The notes beneath the pieces are model-generated. The model made no database searches, was not told the DNA's origin, and saw only the letters and a program-made list of their open reading frames with translations. Below, piece after piece: positions 47,260 to 58,594 of a DNA stretch of 64,000 bases; position 1 is the stretch's first letter; each line of letters starts with the position of its first letter. The stretch covers positions 2,294,001 through 2,358,000 of the forward strand of contig NZ_CP084874.1 of assembly GCF_020526085.1 (NCBI RefSeq), written 5' to 3'. Made by a program: the position numbers and the translations under genes. This DNA comes from Klebsiella africana. Lineage in GTDB: Bacteria; Pseudomonadota; Gammaproteobacteria; Enterobacterales; Enterobacteriaceae.

Positions 47260-48966
47260 TTAGTCTTGAAAGACGATGTTTCCGCCAACCATGGTCATCA
47301 CCACGCGACTGTCGCCAATCTCCTCATGGGCAACGGCGAAAATATCGCGGTCCAGCACCTGAAAATCAGCGACTTTACCGATCTCTATTGATCCGCGTAC
47401 CGCTTCTTTCCCTTCCTGATAGGCCGCATTGATGGTGTACATCCGCACGCCGTCGGCGACGCTAATCGCCAGTTCCGGGCGAATAACGTTGCCGCTGGAC
47501 GATGATTTGCGGGTGACGGCAGCCTGAACCATTTTGCGCCAGTTTACCAGCGCCATAATGCCATCTGACCCGCCAGCGACGATGACCCCAAGGTCGATGA
47601 TATCCCGTAGCCCTTTGCTGATTTCCCCCTTGATGTCACAGTAGCGGGCACGTTGTTCGTAGTCATACGCCGGGCCGCCGGGTGAGGGTTGTTCGGAAAG
47701 CAGAATGCCGTATTTTGCCGCCGTCACGAAATCTTGCCTATCGCCCATGGAGCCATGCAGTACATAATGCCGTCGACTCTCCCCCGGATAGCGCTGAATC
47801 GCCTGCACGAAGCTGTTAATCGTGACTTTTACCGCCTTATCGCCGACCGCATGGACAGCCACCTGAAAGCCGCGCTGGTGAGCCAGCAGAATCATCTGCT
47901 GTAGCGTCTCCGCTTGTTCTTCCTCAGTTGCCACGGGGCCACCGAACACCGAGCGTCCGCGATATCCCGGCCGGTCAGCGTAATCCTGATTCATCCACGC
48001 TGTGTGCGATGTGGGTACGCCATCGCAGAACAGCTTTATGGTCCGGCAGTCCAGCCAGTGCCGGTCGGTGAACTGGGAAAAATCAAAGCTATCCAGATCG
48101 CTCTTCAGGGTCGCGCGGGACTGAACGCCCCGATCGGCGGAGTAAAAGGCGATGGATACCCGGGCGGTGAGCCTTCCTTCATTCTGCAGTTCACGGTAGG
48201 CGGCAATGGCGCGATCCCCCGCGGCGCCCACCTCGCGCGTGTTTTCCCCCGGGCCCATCGCGCCTTCGGTGTAGCTGGCGTAGCCTTCACTGTTCATCAG
48301 GCGCTGGGCTGCCAGAAGGTTCTCTTTGAGGGCCGCTACGGTCAGACGCGGCATCGTGCCGGATGCGAGATGCAGGGCGGGCAGGTCGATGAAATTGCCG
48401 TCCAGTTCGCCATTGGTCGTTCGCCCCAGATGTCCGCCGAGGGGATCTGGCGTGCTGGCGTCAAGACCGGAGAGGGCCAGTGCCCGGCTGTTGACGATAC
48501 AGGAGTGACCGTCCCACAGGGCGAGCAGGGTGGGATGATCGGCCGTGACATCGTCAATATCCCAGCGCGTCAGGGAGCGCTGGTCGGCCGCGCACTCCTC
48601 AATCGCATTCGGATCCAGTCCACAGACGCGGATCCACTCCCCGGCGGGAGTGCGCGCTGCCTGGTCGCGCAGTCTTTTCCGCAGTACTGCCAGGGAACGC
48701 ACGTCCTGGCAGTTCAGGCAATGCCAGCTGTCAGCGAGCCAGCCGATATGGATATGTGAGTCATGCGCGGCGGGTAAAATGAGTTTGCCGCCAAGGTCAA
48801 TGACCTGCGTCTGGGGACCAATATGCTGCTGTATCTCCTGGTCTTCACCCACGTTAATAATCCATCCCTGCTTTACGGCGATGGCGCGCTTAAAACTAAA
48901 ATGTGCGTCCACCGTGGCGACCTTGCCGTTAATCAATACGCAGTCCGCATAAACGACATTATCCAT
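47260..48966 (-). CDS. Amidohydrolase of the YtcJ type (amidohydro_3)
   Basis: A 568-residue metal-dependent hydrolase. The metal motif is AHDSHIHIGWLADSW (His-x-His), further histidines occur in AVHAVGDKAV and RRHYVLHGSMGD, and the closing part (GSIEIGKVADFQVLDRDIFAVAHEEIGDSRVVMTMVGGNIVF) is the small beta domain. The YtcJ-like group has mostly unknown substrates; N-formyl or N-acyl compounds are known for relatives. No signal peptide. Single gene with GGGAGGAA before the start. It is not part of the E. coli order. Confidence 0.85.
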   Translation of the reverse strand: MDNVVYADCVLINGKVATVDAHFSFKRAIAVKQGWIINVGEDQEIQQHIGPQTQVIDLGGKLILPAAHDSHIHIGWLADSWHCLNCQDVRSLAVLRKRLRDQAARTPAGEWIRVCGLDPNAIEECAADQRSLTRWDIDDVTADHPTLLALWDGHSCIVNSRALALSGLDASTPDPLGGHLGRTTNGELDGNFIDLPALHLASGTMPRLTVAALKENLLAAQRLMNSEGYASYTEGAMGPGENTREVGAAGDRAIAAYRELQNEGRLTARVSIAFYSADRGVQSRATLKSDLDSFDFSQFTDRHWLDCRTIKLFCDGVPTSHTAWMNQDYADRPGYRGRSVFGGPVATEEEQAETLQQMILLAHQRGFQVAVHAVGDKAVKVTINSFVQAIQRYPGESRRHYVLHGSMGDRQDFVTAAKYGILLSEQPSPGGPAYDYEQRARYCDIKGEISKGLRDIIDLGVIVAGGSDGIMALVNWRKMVQAAVTRKSSSSGNVIRPELAISVADGVRMYTINAAYQEGKEAVRGSIEIGKVADFQVLDRDIFAVAHEEIGDSRVVMTMVGGNIVFQD

Positions 48967-49119
48967 TTGTTCCTCCCTGTCGGATGAAAGTACCGATCAA
49001 TATAAATAGTAATCAGGGTGATTATATGTCGGCTATCTGACTACGAAGGGGGGAGAGTGTCAAGCGCGGGGGAGGCGGGTATTAGCCTGGCGGTGCAAGA
49101 GACGATAAGGAAAAGCGCT

Positions 49120-49153
49120 GCGCCCGCCGAGCGTGAGAGGCATCGGCGGGCGC
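49120..49153 (-). terminator. Terminator after pqqU
   Basis: On the minus strand an 11-pair stem GCGCCCGCCGA / TCGGCGGGCGC with a 12-base loop, followed after AGCGC by TTTTCC. It lies ten bases past the pqqU stop. Confidence 0.75.
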
Positions 49154-49162
49154 AGGGGCGAG

Positions 49163-51268
49163 TTACTCGAAGCGCCAGGCGAGATTCAGGCCGATGCCGT
49201 AGTTACGTCCCGGAGCAGGCTCGTAGTAACGCCCGTTAGACTCGTTAACGATGACAGAGCCGACGTACTCCCGGTCGAACAGGTTGTCGACGCGACCGAA
49301 CAGATCCATATCCATCCTGCCGTAGCTCCATTTATAGCCGGTGGTCAGGCCAACCACCGTCCAGGAGGGCGCTTTGGCGGTGTTTTCGTCATTGGCCATG
49401 ATATCGCTCATATAGCGAATATCGCTGCCGGCGTACCAACCTTGCTCCGGCTGATAGCCGAAGGAAGCGTAGCCCATATTGCGCGCGATCCCCGGAATGC
49501 GATTGCCGTTGCAGCTGGCATCATCGCAGACGTTAGTGCGATAGGTCGCGTCCAGCCAGGTCCAGGCCGCCTTCAGACGCCAGCTCTCACCAAACTGCTG
49601 ATCCAGCCCCAGCTCCATTCCCTGACGGCGGGTCTTGCCGGCGTTTTTATAACTGGTGCGCCCGCCGCTGCTGCTGTCGACCACGATCTCATTATCGGTA
49701 TTGGTCTGGAACAGGGCGGCGGTGAACAGCCCATTGCCGATCCGCGTCTTGCTGCCGATCTCCACCGTGTCGTTGGTGGAGGGTTTCAGGCCGAAGTTGA
49801 GGCCGCTCTGGTTATCGGAGCGGTAGGAGAGTTCGTTAATGGTCGGCGTCTCGAAGCCGCGGCCGGCGGAGAGGTAGACGTTCCACGCGTCGGTCAGGGC
49901 ATATTTCAGCGAGCCCGCGGGCAGCCATTTGTGATAGCTGGCATCGCCGCTGTCATCGCCATTGCCCGGCGTGATGTAGTAGTCATTCGAGTCGAACCAT
50001 ACTGAGCTGTAGCGAACTCCGGCATCGAGCGAGAGTTTTTCCGTTAATTGCCACTGGGTCTGCAGGTAGGGATCGACGTTCCACATCAGGTTGCGTTCGT
50101 TACGGCGGAGCGCGCCCTGTTCGCCATACTGCGGCGCGCCGTTGACCATCACAAAGTTTTCATACCCTTTGCGCCGCTCGCTCATGTTCTCGTAGTCGAG
50201 CCCGGCGGTCAGAGTGACGGGCACCAGCAGCTCTCCGCGATGGGTCAGCCGGGTATCGATCCCCTGGTAGTGACGGGTAAGGTCGATCACCCCGCCGGCA
50301 TGGCTCGGCTTCAGCTGCGGCGCGCGCGGGATCGACTGGAACTGGGTGGTTTCACGTTCCCCGGCGTACATCATAACGCTGAGATCGTCCTGGGCGCTGA
50401 GCTGGCGCTCATAGCGCAGGCCGGCCTGGGTTTGTCGGGTGTTCTTGCGGGTATTGTATTCGTCGCCGCGCGGTGACTGGCGCGGGTTATCGCGCCATTC
50501 GTCGGCGGTTAAGCCGCCAGCGTCATTGGCTTTGATATCCACGCTATTCAGCAGCAGGGTCAGCTTACTGACGTCGTTGATGCGCACCCCCAGCCGGGCG
50601 TTCGCCAGATTTTTGCGCGCGCCGCTGTGATTGCGATAGCCATGGGTGGTGAAGCGATTGGTTGAGACCGTGTAATCCACATCGCCTGCGTGGCTGCCAT
50701 CGCCAACGGCGCCAGTGGCTTTCATCCCGTAGTGCCAGGTGCCGAAGCTGCCATAGTAGCTGCTGGCTTCCACGGTGGGCGGCTGGGTGCCGGTCTGGCT
50801 GGTGACGTTGATCACCCCGCCGGACGAGTTACCGTACAGGGCAGAGAAGGGGCCGCGCAGCACCTCAATGGTGTCAACGCTGCCGATATCGATATTTGAG
50901 GTCTGCCCCTGGCCGTCGGGCATAGTGGCCGGAATGCCATCCACATAGATGCGCAGCCCGCGCACGCCATAGGTTGAGCGGGAGCCAAAGCCGCGAATCG
51001 ACAGTTGCAGATCCTGAGCATAGTTTTGCCGGTTCTGCACCTGCAGGCCCGGCACGGCGCCCAGCGATTCAGAGAGATTGACGCGCGGCGCGGCCTGGCG
51101 CATCTCATCCCCATTGACCACGCTGACGGCGGCGGGGGTGTCCAGCTCAGAAACTGTGGTTGGCGCGGCGGTCACCACCATGGTTTGTTCATCAGCGGCC
51201 TGGGCCGCGGCAATCAGTGGCAGCAGCAGTGCTGGCAGGGCGGCGTGACGCACGGATAGGATTTTCAT
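49163..51268 (-). CDS. pqqU: TonB-dependent outer-membrane PQQ receptor PqqU (YncD)
   Basis: A 701-residue outer-membrane receptor. Signal peptide MKILSVRHAALPALLLPLIAAAQAA, TonB box about residues 28-34 (EQTMVVTA), plug domain to about 160 (GLQVQNRQNYAQDLQLSIRGFGSRSTYGVRGLRIYVDGIPATMPDGQGQTS), then a 22-strand barrel ending NLAWRFE. It matches E. coli YncD and, like it, is divergent from yncE. E. coli YncD was shown to import PQQ, which Gcd needs. In Klebsiella, a PQQ producer, it may serve recapture. It shares an upstream motif with gcd. Confidence 0.92.
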   Translation of the reverse strand: MKILSVRHAALPALLLPLIAAAQAADEQTMVVTAAPTTVSELDTPAAVSVVNGDEMRQAAPRVNLSESLGAVPGLQVQNRQNYAQDLQLSIRGFGSRSTYGVRGLRIYVDGIPATMPDGQGQTSNIDIGSVDTIEVLRGPFSALYGNSSGGVINVTSQTGTQPPTVEASSYYGSFGTWHYGMKATGAVGDGSHAGDVDYTVSTNRFTTHGYRNHSGARKNLANARLGVRINDVSKLTLLLNSVDIKANDAGGLTADEWRDNPRQSPRGDEYNTRKNTRQTQAGLRYERQLSAQDDLSVMMYAGERETTQFQSIPRAPQLKPSHAGGVIDLTRHYQGIDTRLTHRGELLVPVTLTAGLDYENMSERRKGYENFVMVNGAPQYGEQGALRRNERNLMWNVDPYLQTQWQLTEKLSLDAGVRYSSVWFDSNDYYITPGNGDDSGDASYHKWLPAGSLKYALTDAWNVYLSAGRGFETPTINELSYRSDNQSGLNFGLKPSTNDTVEIGSKTRIGNGLFTAALFQTNTDNEIVVDSSSGGRTSYKNAGKTRRQGMELGLDQQFGESWRLKAAWTWLDATYRTNVCDDASCNGNRIPGIARNMGYASFGYQPEQGWYAGSDIRYMSDIMANDENTAKAPSWTVVGLTTGYKWSYGRMDMDLFGRVDNLFDREYVGSVIVNESNGRYYEPAPGRNYGIGLNLAWRFE

Positions 51269-51282
51269 CGATAATACTCAAA

Positions 51283-51303
51283 GACGAACCAAATGGAACA
51301 TAT
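51283..51303 (-). promoter_or_regulatory. Upstream motif of pqqU shared with gcd
   Basis: GACGAACCAAATGGAACA and the following TAT, 15 bases before the pqqU start. Over 21 bases it differs at only two positions from the element at 6317-6337 before gcd. It overlaps the left end of an inverted repeat AACATAT-GTAT-ATATGTT (51297-51314) in the promoter. A shared regulator or RNA contact is inferred. Confidence 0.5.
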
Positions 51304-51423
51304 GTATATATGTTACCTCGTTTGTAAAATATTTGAAAATTATTAACTGCTGCTGGTTAACGGACAGAGCTCACCAGGCATGAATTTACCGAACAACAAC
51401 AATTAGCGCTCCACTTTGCGATG

Positions 51424-51442
51424 AATAATGATTACTATTCGC
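51424..51442 (+). promoter_or_regulatory. Probable Fur box upstream of yncE
   Basis: AATAATGATTACTATTCGC agrees with the 19-base Fur consensus GATAATGATAATCATTATC at 13 positions, including all of ATAATGAT. It lies 85 bases before yncE and 156 before pqqU. E. coli yncE is known as an iron- and Fur-repressed gene, which supports the site. Confidence 0.6.
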
Positions 51443-51526
51443 ATTCAAAAATCAAGGTAGAGCCAGGACTTTACCGCCGGAAGCGATGTCGGGTCAGCAC
51501 ATACTGGTTTATCAAAGGGAGTCGTC

Positions 51527-52588
51527 ATGTCACTACGTCATTTTGCCGCGCCGCGTCTGCGCCATTCACTGTTATTCACCTCTCTGCTGCTGGCAGGTAG
51601 CTTTAGCGCCCACGCCGCAGAAGAGATGCTGCGTAAAGCTGTGGGAAAAGGAGCCTATGAAATGGCCTACAGCCAGCAGGAGAATGCCCTCTGGGTTGCC
51701 ACGTCGCAGAGCCGTTCGCTGGACAAAGGCGGTATTGTTTATCGTCTAGACCCTAACACCCTGGACGTGACGCAGATTATTCACAACGATCTGAAGCCGT
51801 TCGGCGCCACTATCAACCATGCCACCGGCACGCTGTGGTTTGGTAATACCGTTGACAGCACTGTCACCGCTATAGACGCGAAAACCGGGGCAGTGAAGGG
51901 GCGCCTGGTGCTCGACGAGCGCCAGCGCAGCGAAACCGTGCGTCCGCTGCAGCCGCGCGAGCTGGCCGTGAATGAGCAGACCAACACGGTCTATATTTCC
52001 GGTCTGGGCAAGGAAAGTGTGATTTGGGTGGTGGATGGTGCCACGATGAAGCTGAAAACGACCATCGCCAACACCGGCGCGATGGCCACGGGTCTGGCGA
52101 TCGATCCGCAGGCTAAACGTCTCTATACCACCAACGCCGACGGCGAACTGCTGACCATCGACAGCGAGAGCAATACCATTGCGTCGCGCAAAAAATTGCA
52201 GGATGACGGCAAAGCGCATTTCTATCTTAACCTGAGCCTCGATACCGCCGGCCATCGTGCCTTTATTACCGACAGCAAGCAACCGGAAGTACTGGTGGTT
52301 GATACCCGCGACGGCAAGGTGCTGGAGAAAATCGCCGCGCCGGAGTCGCTGGCGGTGCTGTTTAACCCGGCGCGCAACGAAGCCTATGTGACGCACCGTA
52401 AGGCCGGCGAAGTCAGCGTTATCGACGGCAAGAGCTACAAGGTGGTGAAGACCTTTAAAACGCCGACTCACCCCAACAGCCTGGCACTTTCCGAGGACGG
52501 CAAAACGCTGTACGTCAGCGTGAAACAGGCTTCCAGCCGCGAAAAAGAAGCCACCGCGCCGGACGATGTGATCCGCATCGCGCTGTAA
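51527..52588 (+). CDS. yncE: Periplasmic beta-propeller protein YncE
   Basis: A 353-residue periplasmic protein with signal peptide (LLFTSLLLAGSFSAHAAEE). The mature part is a seven-bladed propeller of YVTN-type repeats (for example NTVYISGLGKESVIWVVDGATMKLKTTIANTGAMATGLAIDPQAKRLYTTNADGELLTIDSES). E. coli YncE has been reported to bind single-stranded DNA and is repressed by Fur. It is divergent from pqqU as in E. coli. Ribosome site AAAGGGAG precedes the start. Confidence 0.95.
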   Translation: MSLRHFAAPRLRHSLLFTSLLLAGSFSAHAAEEMLRKAVGKGAYEMAYSQQENALWVATSQSRSLDKGGIVYRLDPNTLDVTQIIHNDLKPFGATINHATGTLWFGNTVDSTVTAIDAKTGAVKGRLVLDERQRSETVRPLQPRELAVNEQTNTVYISGLGKESVIWVVDGATMKLKTTIANTGAMATGLAIDPQAKRLYTTNADGELLTIDSESNTIASRKKLQDDGKAHFYLNLSLDTAGHRAFITDSKQPEVLVVDTRDGKVLEKIAAPESLAVLFNPARNEAYVTHRKAGEVSVIDGKSYKVVKTFKTPTHPNSLALSEDGKTLYVSVKQASSREKEATAPDDVIRIAL

Positions 52589-52759
52589 GGCGCCCGGGTG
52601 CGACGCTGAACGGTTTCCGCTCGTCGCGCCCGGCATCCCACCGGGCCGGGACAGACACCTCACCCTCTGTTACAAACGCGTATTGGCCTGATAAACCTGA
52701 TGGTTATACACTTACCGCTTTCCCGCCAGGCGCGGGCAGTAGTAATCAGTGGAGAGAAA

Positions 52760-52981
52760 ATGAAAAAACCATTTATGGTACTTTGCGCAGGCGCCATGCT
52801 GGCGCTGCTGGCAGGCTGTACGTCCAACTACGTGATGACCACCAAAAGCGGTCAGACGATTGTCACCCACGGCAAGCCGCAGCTGGATAAAGACACCGGG
52901 ATGACCAGCTATATCGATGAGTCAGGTAATAAGCGGGAAATTAACAGCAGCGATGTCTCGCAGCTGGTTGAAGATAATTAA
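52760..52981 (+). CDS. Small lipoprotein of the YgdI/YgdR family (DUF903)
   Basis: 73 residues with a lipoprotein signal: MKKPFMVLCAGAMLALLAGCTSN, lipidated Cys20. The mature part is the compact DUF903 fold (YVMTTKSGQTIVTHGKPQLDKDTGMTSYIDESGNKREINSSDVSQLVED). Family members are small envelope lipoproteins of unknown role. The ATG at 52760 follows GGAGAGAA; a frame from 52700 is longer but without support. The gap after yncE holds a GC-rich inverted repeat near 52638-52660. E. coli has no such gene between yncE and ansP. Confidence 0.87.
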   Translation: MKKPFMVLCAGAMLALLAGCTSNYVMTTKSGQTIVTHGKPQLDKDTGMTSYIDESGNKREINSSDVSQLVEDN

Positions 52982-52989
52982 GTCCTGAC

Positions 52990-53022
52990 CTCCCGGTTTG
53001 CCCGCGATGGACAAACCGGGAG
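52990..53022. terminator. Hairpin between the lipoprotein gene and ansP
   Basis: An 11-pair stem CTCCCGGTTTG / CAAACCGGGAG with an 11-base loop, between the two convergent genes. No long T run on either side. Confidence 0.65.
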
Positions 53023-53031
53023 TCCTGACCG

Positions 53032-54486
53032 TTACTTCTTCAGCGTCGGCGCCGTACTGTGAATGGCATGCACGCGTTTACGCACACCAAACCAGCCAGC
53101 CACCAACAGCACCGCCAGCAGCGGAATTGATCCTATGGTGTAGGTACCATTCGGATAATCGAAGGCCATCAGCACCAGCACGCTGAACAGGAACAGCAGC
53201 GTCAGCCAGGAGGTGAACGGCGCTCCCGGCATTCTGAAGCTTACCTTTGCCGCTTTCCCTTCCTTGATCGCTTTGCGCAGACGCATCTGACACACCACGA
53301 TAAAGCCCCACGAAGCAATGATCCCCAGCGACGCGACGTTAAGTACGATCTCAAACACTTGCGACGGCACCAGATAGTTGAGGAAAACCCCGACTACATA
53401 TACCCCCAGCGTCGCCAGGATCCCGGCGTAAGGCACATGATGACGGCTCATCTTCGACATAAATTTCGGCGCGGAGCCCCCCATCGACATCGAGCGCAGA
53501 ATACGCCCGGTGCTGTAGAGACCCGAGTTGAGGCTGGAGAGGGCGGCGGTTAACACCACGATGTTCATCACGCTGCCGATATAAGGTACGCCCAGTTTTG
53601 AGAAGAAGGTGACGAATGGGCTTTGTCCGGCCTGGTAGGCGTTCCACGGCAGAAGCAGCACCAGCAGTACCACCGAACCGACATAGAACAGGCCGATACG
53701 CCAGATCACGCTGTTGATGGCCTTCGGCACCATTGTCTCCGGATCCTTACACTCGCCGGCCGCGGTCCCTACCAGCTCAATGGAGGCGAAGGCGAAGACC
53801 ACGCCCTGCACCAGCACCAGCGCCGGCAGGAGGCCGTGCGGGAAGAAGCCGCCGTTATCGGTGATCAGATGGAAACCGGTGGCATTGCCGTCCAGTGGCT
53901 TACCGGAGCCGAGGAAAATGGTGCCGACCACGAGGAAAGCGACAATCGCCAGCACCTTAACCAGCGCGAACCAGAACTCCATTTCGGCGAACCACTTCAC
54001 ACCGATCATATTCATGGTGCCGACGATCGCCAGCGCGCCGAGGGCGAAGACCCACTGCGGCACATCGCCAAACGCGCCCCAGTAGTGCATATACAGCGCC
54101 ACGGCGGTGATATCGACAATCCCGGTCATCGCCCAGTTAACGAAGTACATCCAGCCGGCCACGTAAGCGGCTTTTTCACCGAGGAATTCCCGGGCATAAG
54201 AGACGAAGCTGCCGCTCGAGGGGCGGTGGAGAACCAGTTCGCCGAGGGCGCGAAGAATAAAGAAGGAGAAGATGCCGCAGACCAGATAGACCAGGGCAAG
54301 TGCTGGCCCTGCCATTTGTAAACGTGCCCCGGCGCCGAGGAACAAACCGGTACCGATGGCGCCGCCGATGGCGATCATCTGTACCTGACGGTTGCCCATC
54401 GCTTTGTGATAACCCGCTTCATGTGAGTTAAGCCAGTGGCGTTTTGCAGCATGATGCTCCGCTGCATTTTCGTGTTTCGTATTCAT
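53032..54486 (-). CDS. ansP: L-asparagine permease AnsP
   Basis: An inner-membrane amino-acid:proton symporter of the APC family, 484 residues with 12 helices, alike to E. coli AnsP (499). Family marks are MIAIGGAIGTGLFLGAGARLQMAGPAL in helix 1, RPSSGSFVSYAREFLGEKAAYVAGWMYFVNW, FAFASIELVGTAAGECKDPE and SSLNSGLYSTGRILRSM. The start at 54486 lies at the end of the E. coli-like stretch. The intergenic part 54487-54675 shows no gene. Confidence 0.95.
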   Translation of the reverse strand: MNTKHENAAEHHAAKRHWLNSHEAGYHKAMGNRQVQMIAIGGAIGTGLFLGAGARLQMAGPALALVYLVCGIFSFFILRALGELVLHRPSSGSFVSYAREFLGEKAAYVAGWMYFVNWAMTGIVDITAVALYMHYWGAFGDVPQWVFALGALAIVGTMNMIGVKWFAEMEFWFALVKVLAIVAFLVVGTIFLGSGKPLDGNATGFHLITDNGGFFPHGLLPALVLVQGVVFAFASIELVGTAAGECKDPETMVPKAINSVIWRIGLFYVGSVVLLVLLLPWNAYQAGQSPFVTFFSKLGVPYIGSVMNIVVLTAALSSLNSGLYSTGRILRSMSMGGSAPKFMSKMSRHHVPYAGILATLGVYVVGVFLNYLVPSQVFEIVLNVASLGIIASWGFIVVCQMRLRKAIKEGKAAKVSFRMPGAPFTSWLTLLFLFSVLVLMAFDYPNGTYTIGSIPLLAVLLVAGWFGVRKRVHAIHSTAPTLKK

Positions 54487-54675
54487 TGATGTATCAGTTT
54501 CCTGTCAATGCCCATGTTTGCAGCCGGAATGGAGGACGGCTGGCACATTATGCTGGCTTTCTCATCATTCTGACGTAGGAGATAAGCTCAGACATGGCGC
54601 TGAATCCTACACGTAACCTAATAGTTACGCACCTAAAACATTTACCGATAGCATTTGACAGATTTATCAATGAGA

Positions 54676-56360
<1,685 letters not shown>

Positions 56361-56451
56361 TTTTCAGCAGTACACATGTGAATTAATTGTTTCTCAATGG
56401 TTAGCAGAGATTTTAATAATGCAGGCACGTACTTTCACATGAGCCTGCGAA

Positions 56452-57459
56452 ATGTCTTATCGAATCAGTATCCTGGATAAAAGTCCGCTTGCCGCAGGGG
56501 AAACCGCTGCGCAGGCGCTGGCGCGTACATTAACGCTGGCGCAACACGCCGAAGCCTGGGGTTACCACCGCTTCTGGGTCGCCGAACACCACAATACCGA
56601 TCAGCTGGCGAGCCCCTCGCCGGAGCTGGTTATCGCCTGGCTGCTGGGCCACACCCGGCGCATTCGCCTCGGATCCGGCGGCGTCATGCTCCAGCACTAC
56701 AGCCCCTATAAGGTCGCGGAAAACTTTAACCTGCTGGCCGCCCTCGCGCCGGGTCGTATCGATCTCGGGGTGGGCAAGGCGCCTGGCGGCCTGCCGCTTT
56801 CCACCCGCGCCCTGCAGCAGGGCCTGCATCAGGAGGAGAAAGGCACCTTTGCCGATCAGCTGGCGCAGCTGGATAACTGGCTGTCACTGACTGAGCCAGG
56901 GGGAGAGGAGAGCCTGCGCGCCACGCCGATCCCGCCGCGCCGGGCCGACGGTTTCCTGCTCGGCGCCAGCCTGGAGAGTGCGGAACTGGCCGCCCGTCTT
57001 GACTGGAACTTTGTCTTTGCCGCCCATCTCAATGGCGACAGCGCGCTGCGCCGTTCCGTGTTCAACCGCTGGCGTGAGCTCAGCCCGCGTGAGGCGATCG
57101 TCGCCGTGCAGGTGGTGGTGGCTGACGATCCGGCCACCGCCGCCGCGCTGGCGCAGCAGGTCGAGGTGTGGGGCGTCGAGCTGGAGAACGGCCAGCGAGT
57201 GACCGTCGGCAGTGAGGCGCAGGCCGTCGCCTTTGCCCGCCAGGCCGGCAGCCGACCGACGCGCATTGCCCGCCGCGAATCCTCACTGATCTCCGGTACT
57301 CCCGAACAGGTTAAAGCCCGGCTTGACGCGCTGCAGGCGGAAGATCAGCTGGATGAACTCATCATTGATACCCCTATTAGCGACGGGCCAGCGCGCCTGC
57401 ACTCCCTGCGCCTGCTGGCGCAGGTTCACTACGGCAAGGAGGTGCTGAATGTCCTTTGA
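56452..57459 (+). CDS. LLM-class flavin-dependent monooxygenase (YtmO/CmoO-like)
   Basis: First gene of the operon, 335 residues, a bacterial-luciferase type TIM barrel that uses reduced FMN and oxygen. Marks are RISILDKSPLAAGETAAQALARTLTLAQHAEAWGYHRFWVAEHHNTDQLASPSPELVIAWLLGHTRRIRLGSGGVML and LAPGRIDLGVGKAPGG. It resembles the MsnO8/YtmO group; in Bacillus this kind of protein belongs to S-alkyl-cysteine salvage. Upstream there is an inverted repeat GCAGGC / GCCTGC (56421-56447) and no strong ribosome site. Its end overlaps the next gene by 11 bases. Confidence 0.88.
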   Translation: MSYRISILDKSPLAAGETAAQALARTLTLAQHAEAWGYHRFWVAEHHNTDQLASPSPELVIAWLLGHTRRIRLGSGGVMLQHYSPYKVAENFNLLAALAPGRIDLGVGKAPGGLPLSTRALQQGLHQEEKGTFADQLAQLDNWLSLTEPGGEESLRATPIPPRRADGFLLGASLESAELAARLDWNFVFAAHLNGDSALRRSVFNRWRELSPREAIVAVQVVVADDPATAAALAQQVEVWGVELENGQRVTVGSEAQAVAFARQAGSRPTRIARRESSLISGTPEQVKARLDALQAEDQLDELIIDTPISDGPARLHSLRLLAQVHYGKEVLNVL

Positions 57460-58570
57460 ACAACAACTGATTAGCTGGCGGCGCGAGCTGCACCAGAACC
57501 CGGAGCTCTCCCTGCAGGAGGTGGCCACCACCGCGCGGATCCGCGACTGGCTGCTGAGCGGTGGGCTAACCCTGCTGCCCTACGATCTGAAAACCGGGCT
57601 GGTCGCCGAAGTCGGCAGCGGCGACAAGGTGATTGCTCTGCGGGCGGACATTGACGCGTTGCCCATTGAGGAGGCGACCGGTCTGCCTTACCGCTCGCAA
57701 AATGAAGGGGTGATGCATGCCTGCGGCCATGATATTCACACCAGCGTGATGCTGGGGGCGGCGCTGCTGCTGAAGGAGCGGGAAGCGGAACTCCCGGGGC
57801 GGGTGCGGATCCTGTTTCAGCCGGCGGAGGAAAATTTTGGCGGGGCGAAAACCCTGATCCGCGCCGGGGCGCTGGAGGACGTGTCGGCGATCTTTGGTAT
57901 GCACAATGAGCCCGGCCTGCCGGTGGGGGAATTTGCCACCCGCGGCGGCGCGTTCTACGCCAACGTCGACCGCTTCGTCTTCAAAGTGACCGGGAAGGGG
58001 GCGCATGCCGCGCGCCCACATGAAGGCAAGGATGCGATCCTGCTGGCCAGCCAGCTGGTGACAGTGCTGCAGAGCGTGGCCAGCCGGGAAGTGAACACCC
58101 TCGACTCGGTGGTGCTCAGCGTGACGCGGATCCAGGGAGGCAATACCTGGAACGTGCTGCCGGAGAGCGTCGAGCTGGAAGGGACGCTGCGCACCCACAG
58201 CAGTGACGTGCAGCAACGGGTCAAGGCCCGGGTCAGCGAGATCGCCGCCGGTTTCGCCAGCGCCTTTGGCGCACAGATTGATGTCTTCTGGTATGCCGGC
58301 CCAACGGCACTGGTCAACGACGCCCGCTGGGCCGACTTCGCCAGCGACGTGGCGGCCCAGACCGGGTACCGCACCCATCACGCCGATCTGCATCTCGGCG
58401 GCGAAGATTTTGCGGTCTATCTTCAGCATATTCCCGGGGCGTTCGTCAGCATCGGCAGCGCCAGCGAATATGGTCTGCACCATCCGGCATTTAATCCGGA
58501 CGAACGTCTTATTGCGCCCGCAGCACACTATTTCGCCCAGCTGGCGGAACAGGCATTACAACATATTTAA
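57449..58570 (+). CDS. M20-family amidohydrolase (N-acyl amino acid deacylase, SndA/YtnL-like)
   Basis: 373 residues of the M20D (hippurate hydrolase/IAA-amide hydrolase) family. Metal ligands are in MHACGHDIHTSVM, QPAEENFGGAKTL, MHNEPGLPVGEFA and the late His in GLHHPAFNPDE; the dimer/lid domain is about 180-290 with KGAHAARPHEGKDAILLASQLV. In Bacillus the matching enzyme removes the N-acetyl group from acetylated S-alkyl-cysteine products. Overlaps the preceding monooxygenase gene, so the two are translated together. Confidence 0.9.
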   Translation: MSFEQQLISWRRELHQNPELSLQEVATTARIRDWLLSGGLTLLPYDLKTGLVAEVGSGDKVIALRADIDALPIEEATGLPYRSQNEGVMHACGHDIHTSVMLGAALLLKEREAELPGRVRILFQPAEENFGGAKTLIRAGALEDVSAIFGMHNEPGLPVGEFATRGGAFYANVDRFVFKVTGKGAHAARPHEGKDAILLASQLVTVLQSVASREVNTLDSVVLSVTRIQGGNTWNVLPESVELEGTLRTHSSDVQQRVKARVSEIAAGFASAFGAQIDVFWYAGPTALVNDARWADFASDVAAQTGYRTHHADLHLGGEDFAVYLQHIPGAFVSIGSASEYGLHHPAFNPDERLIAPAAHYFAQLAEQALQHI

Positions 58571-58594
58571 TGGATGACAGGGGAAGGGGGAGCT

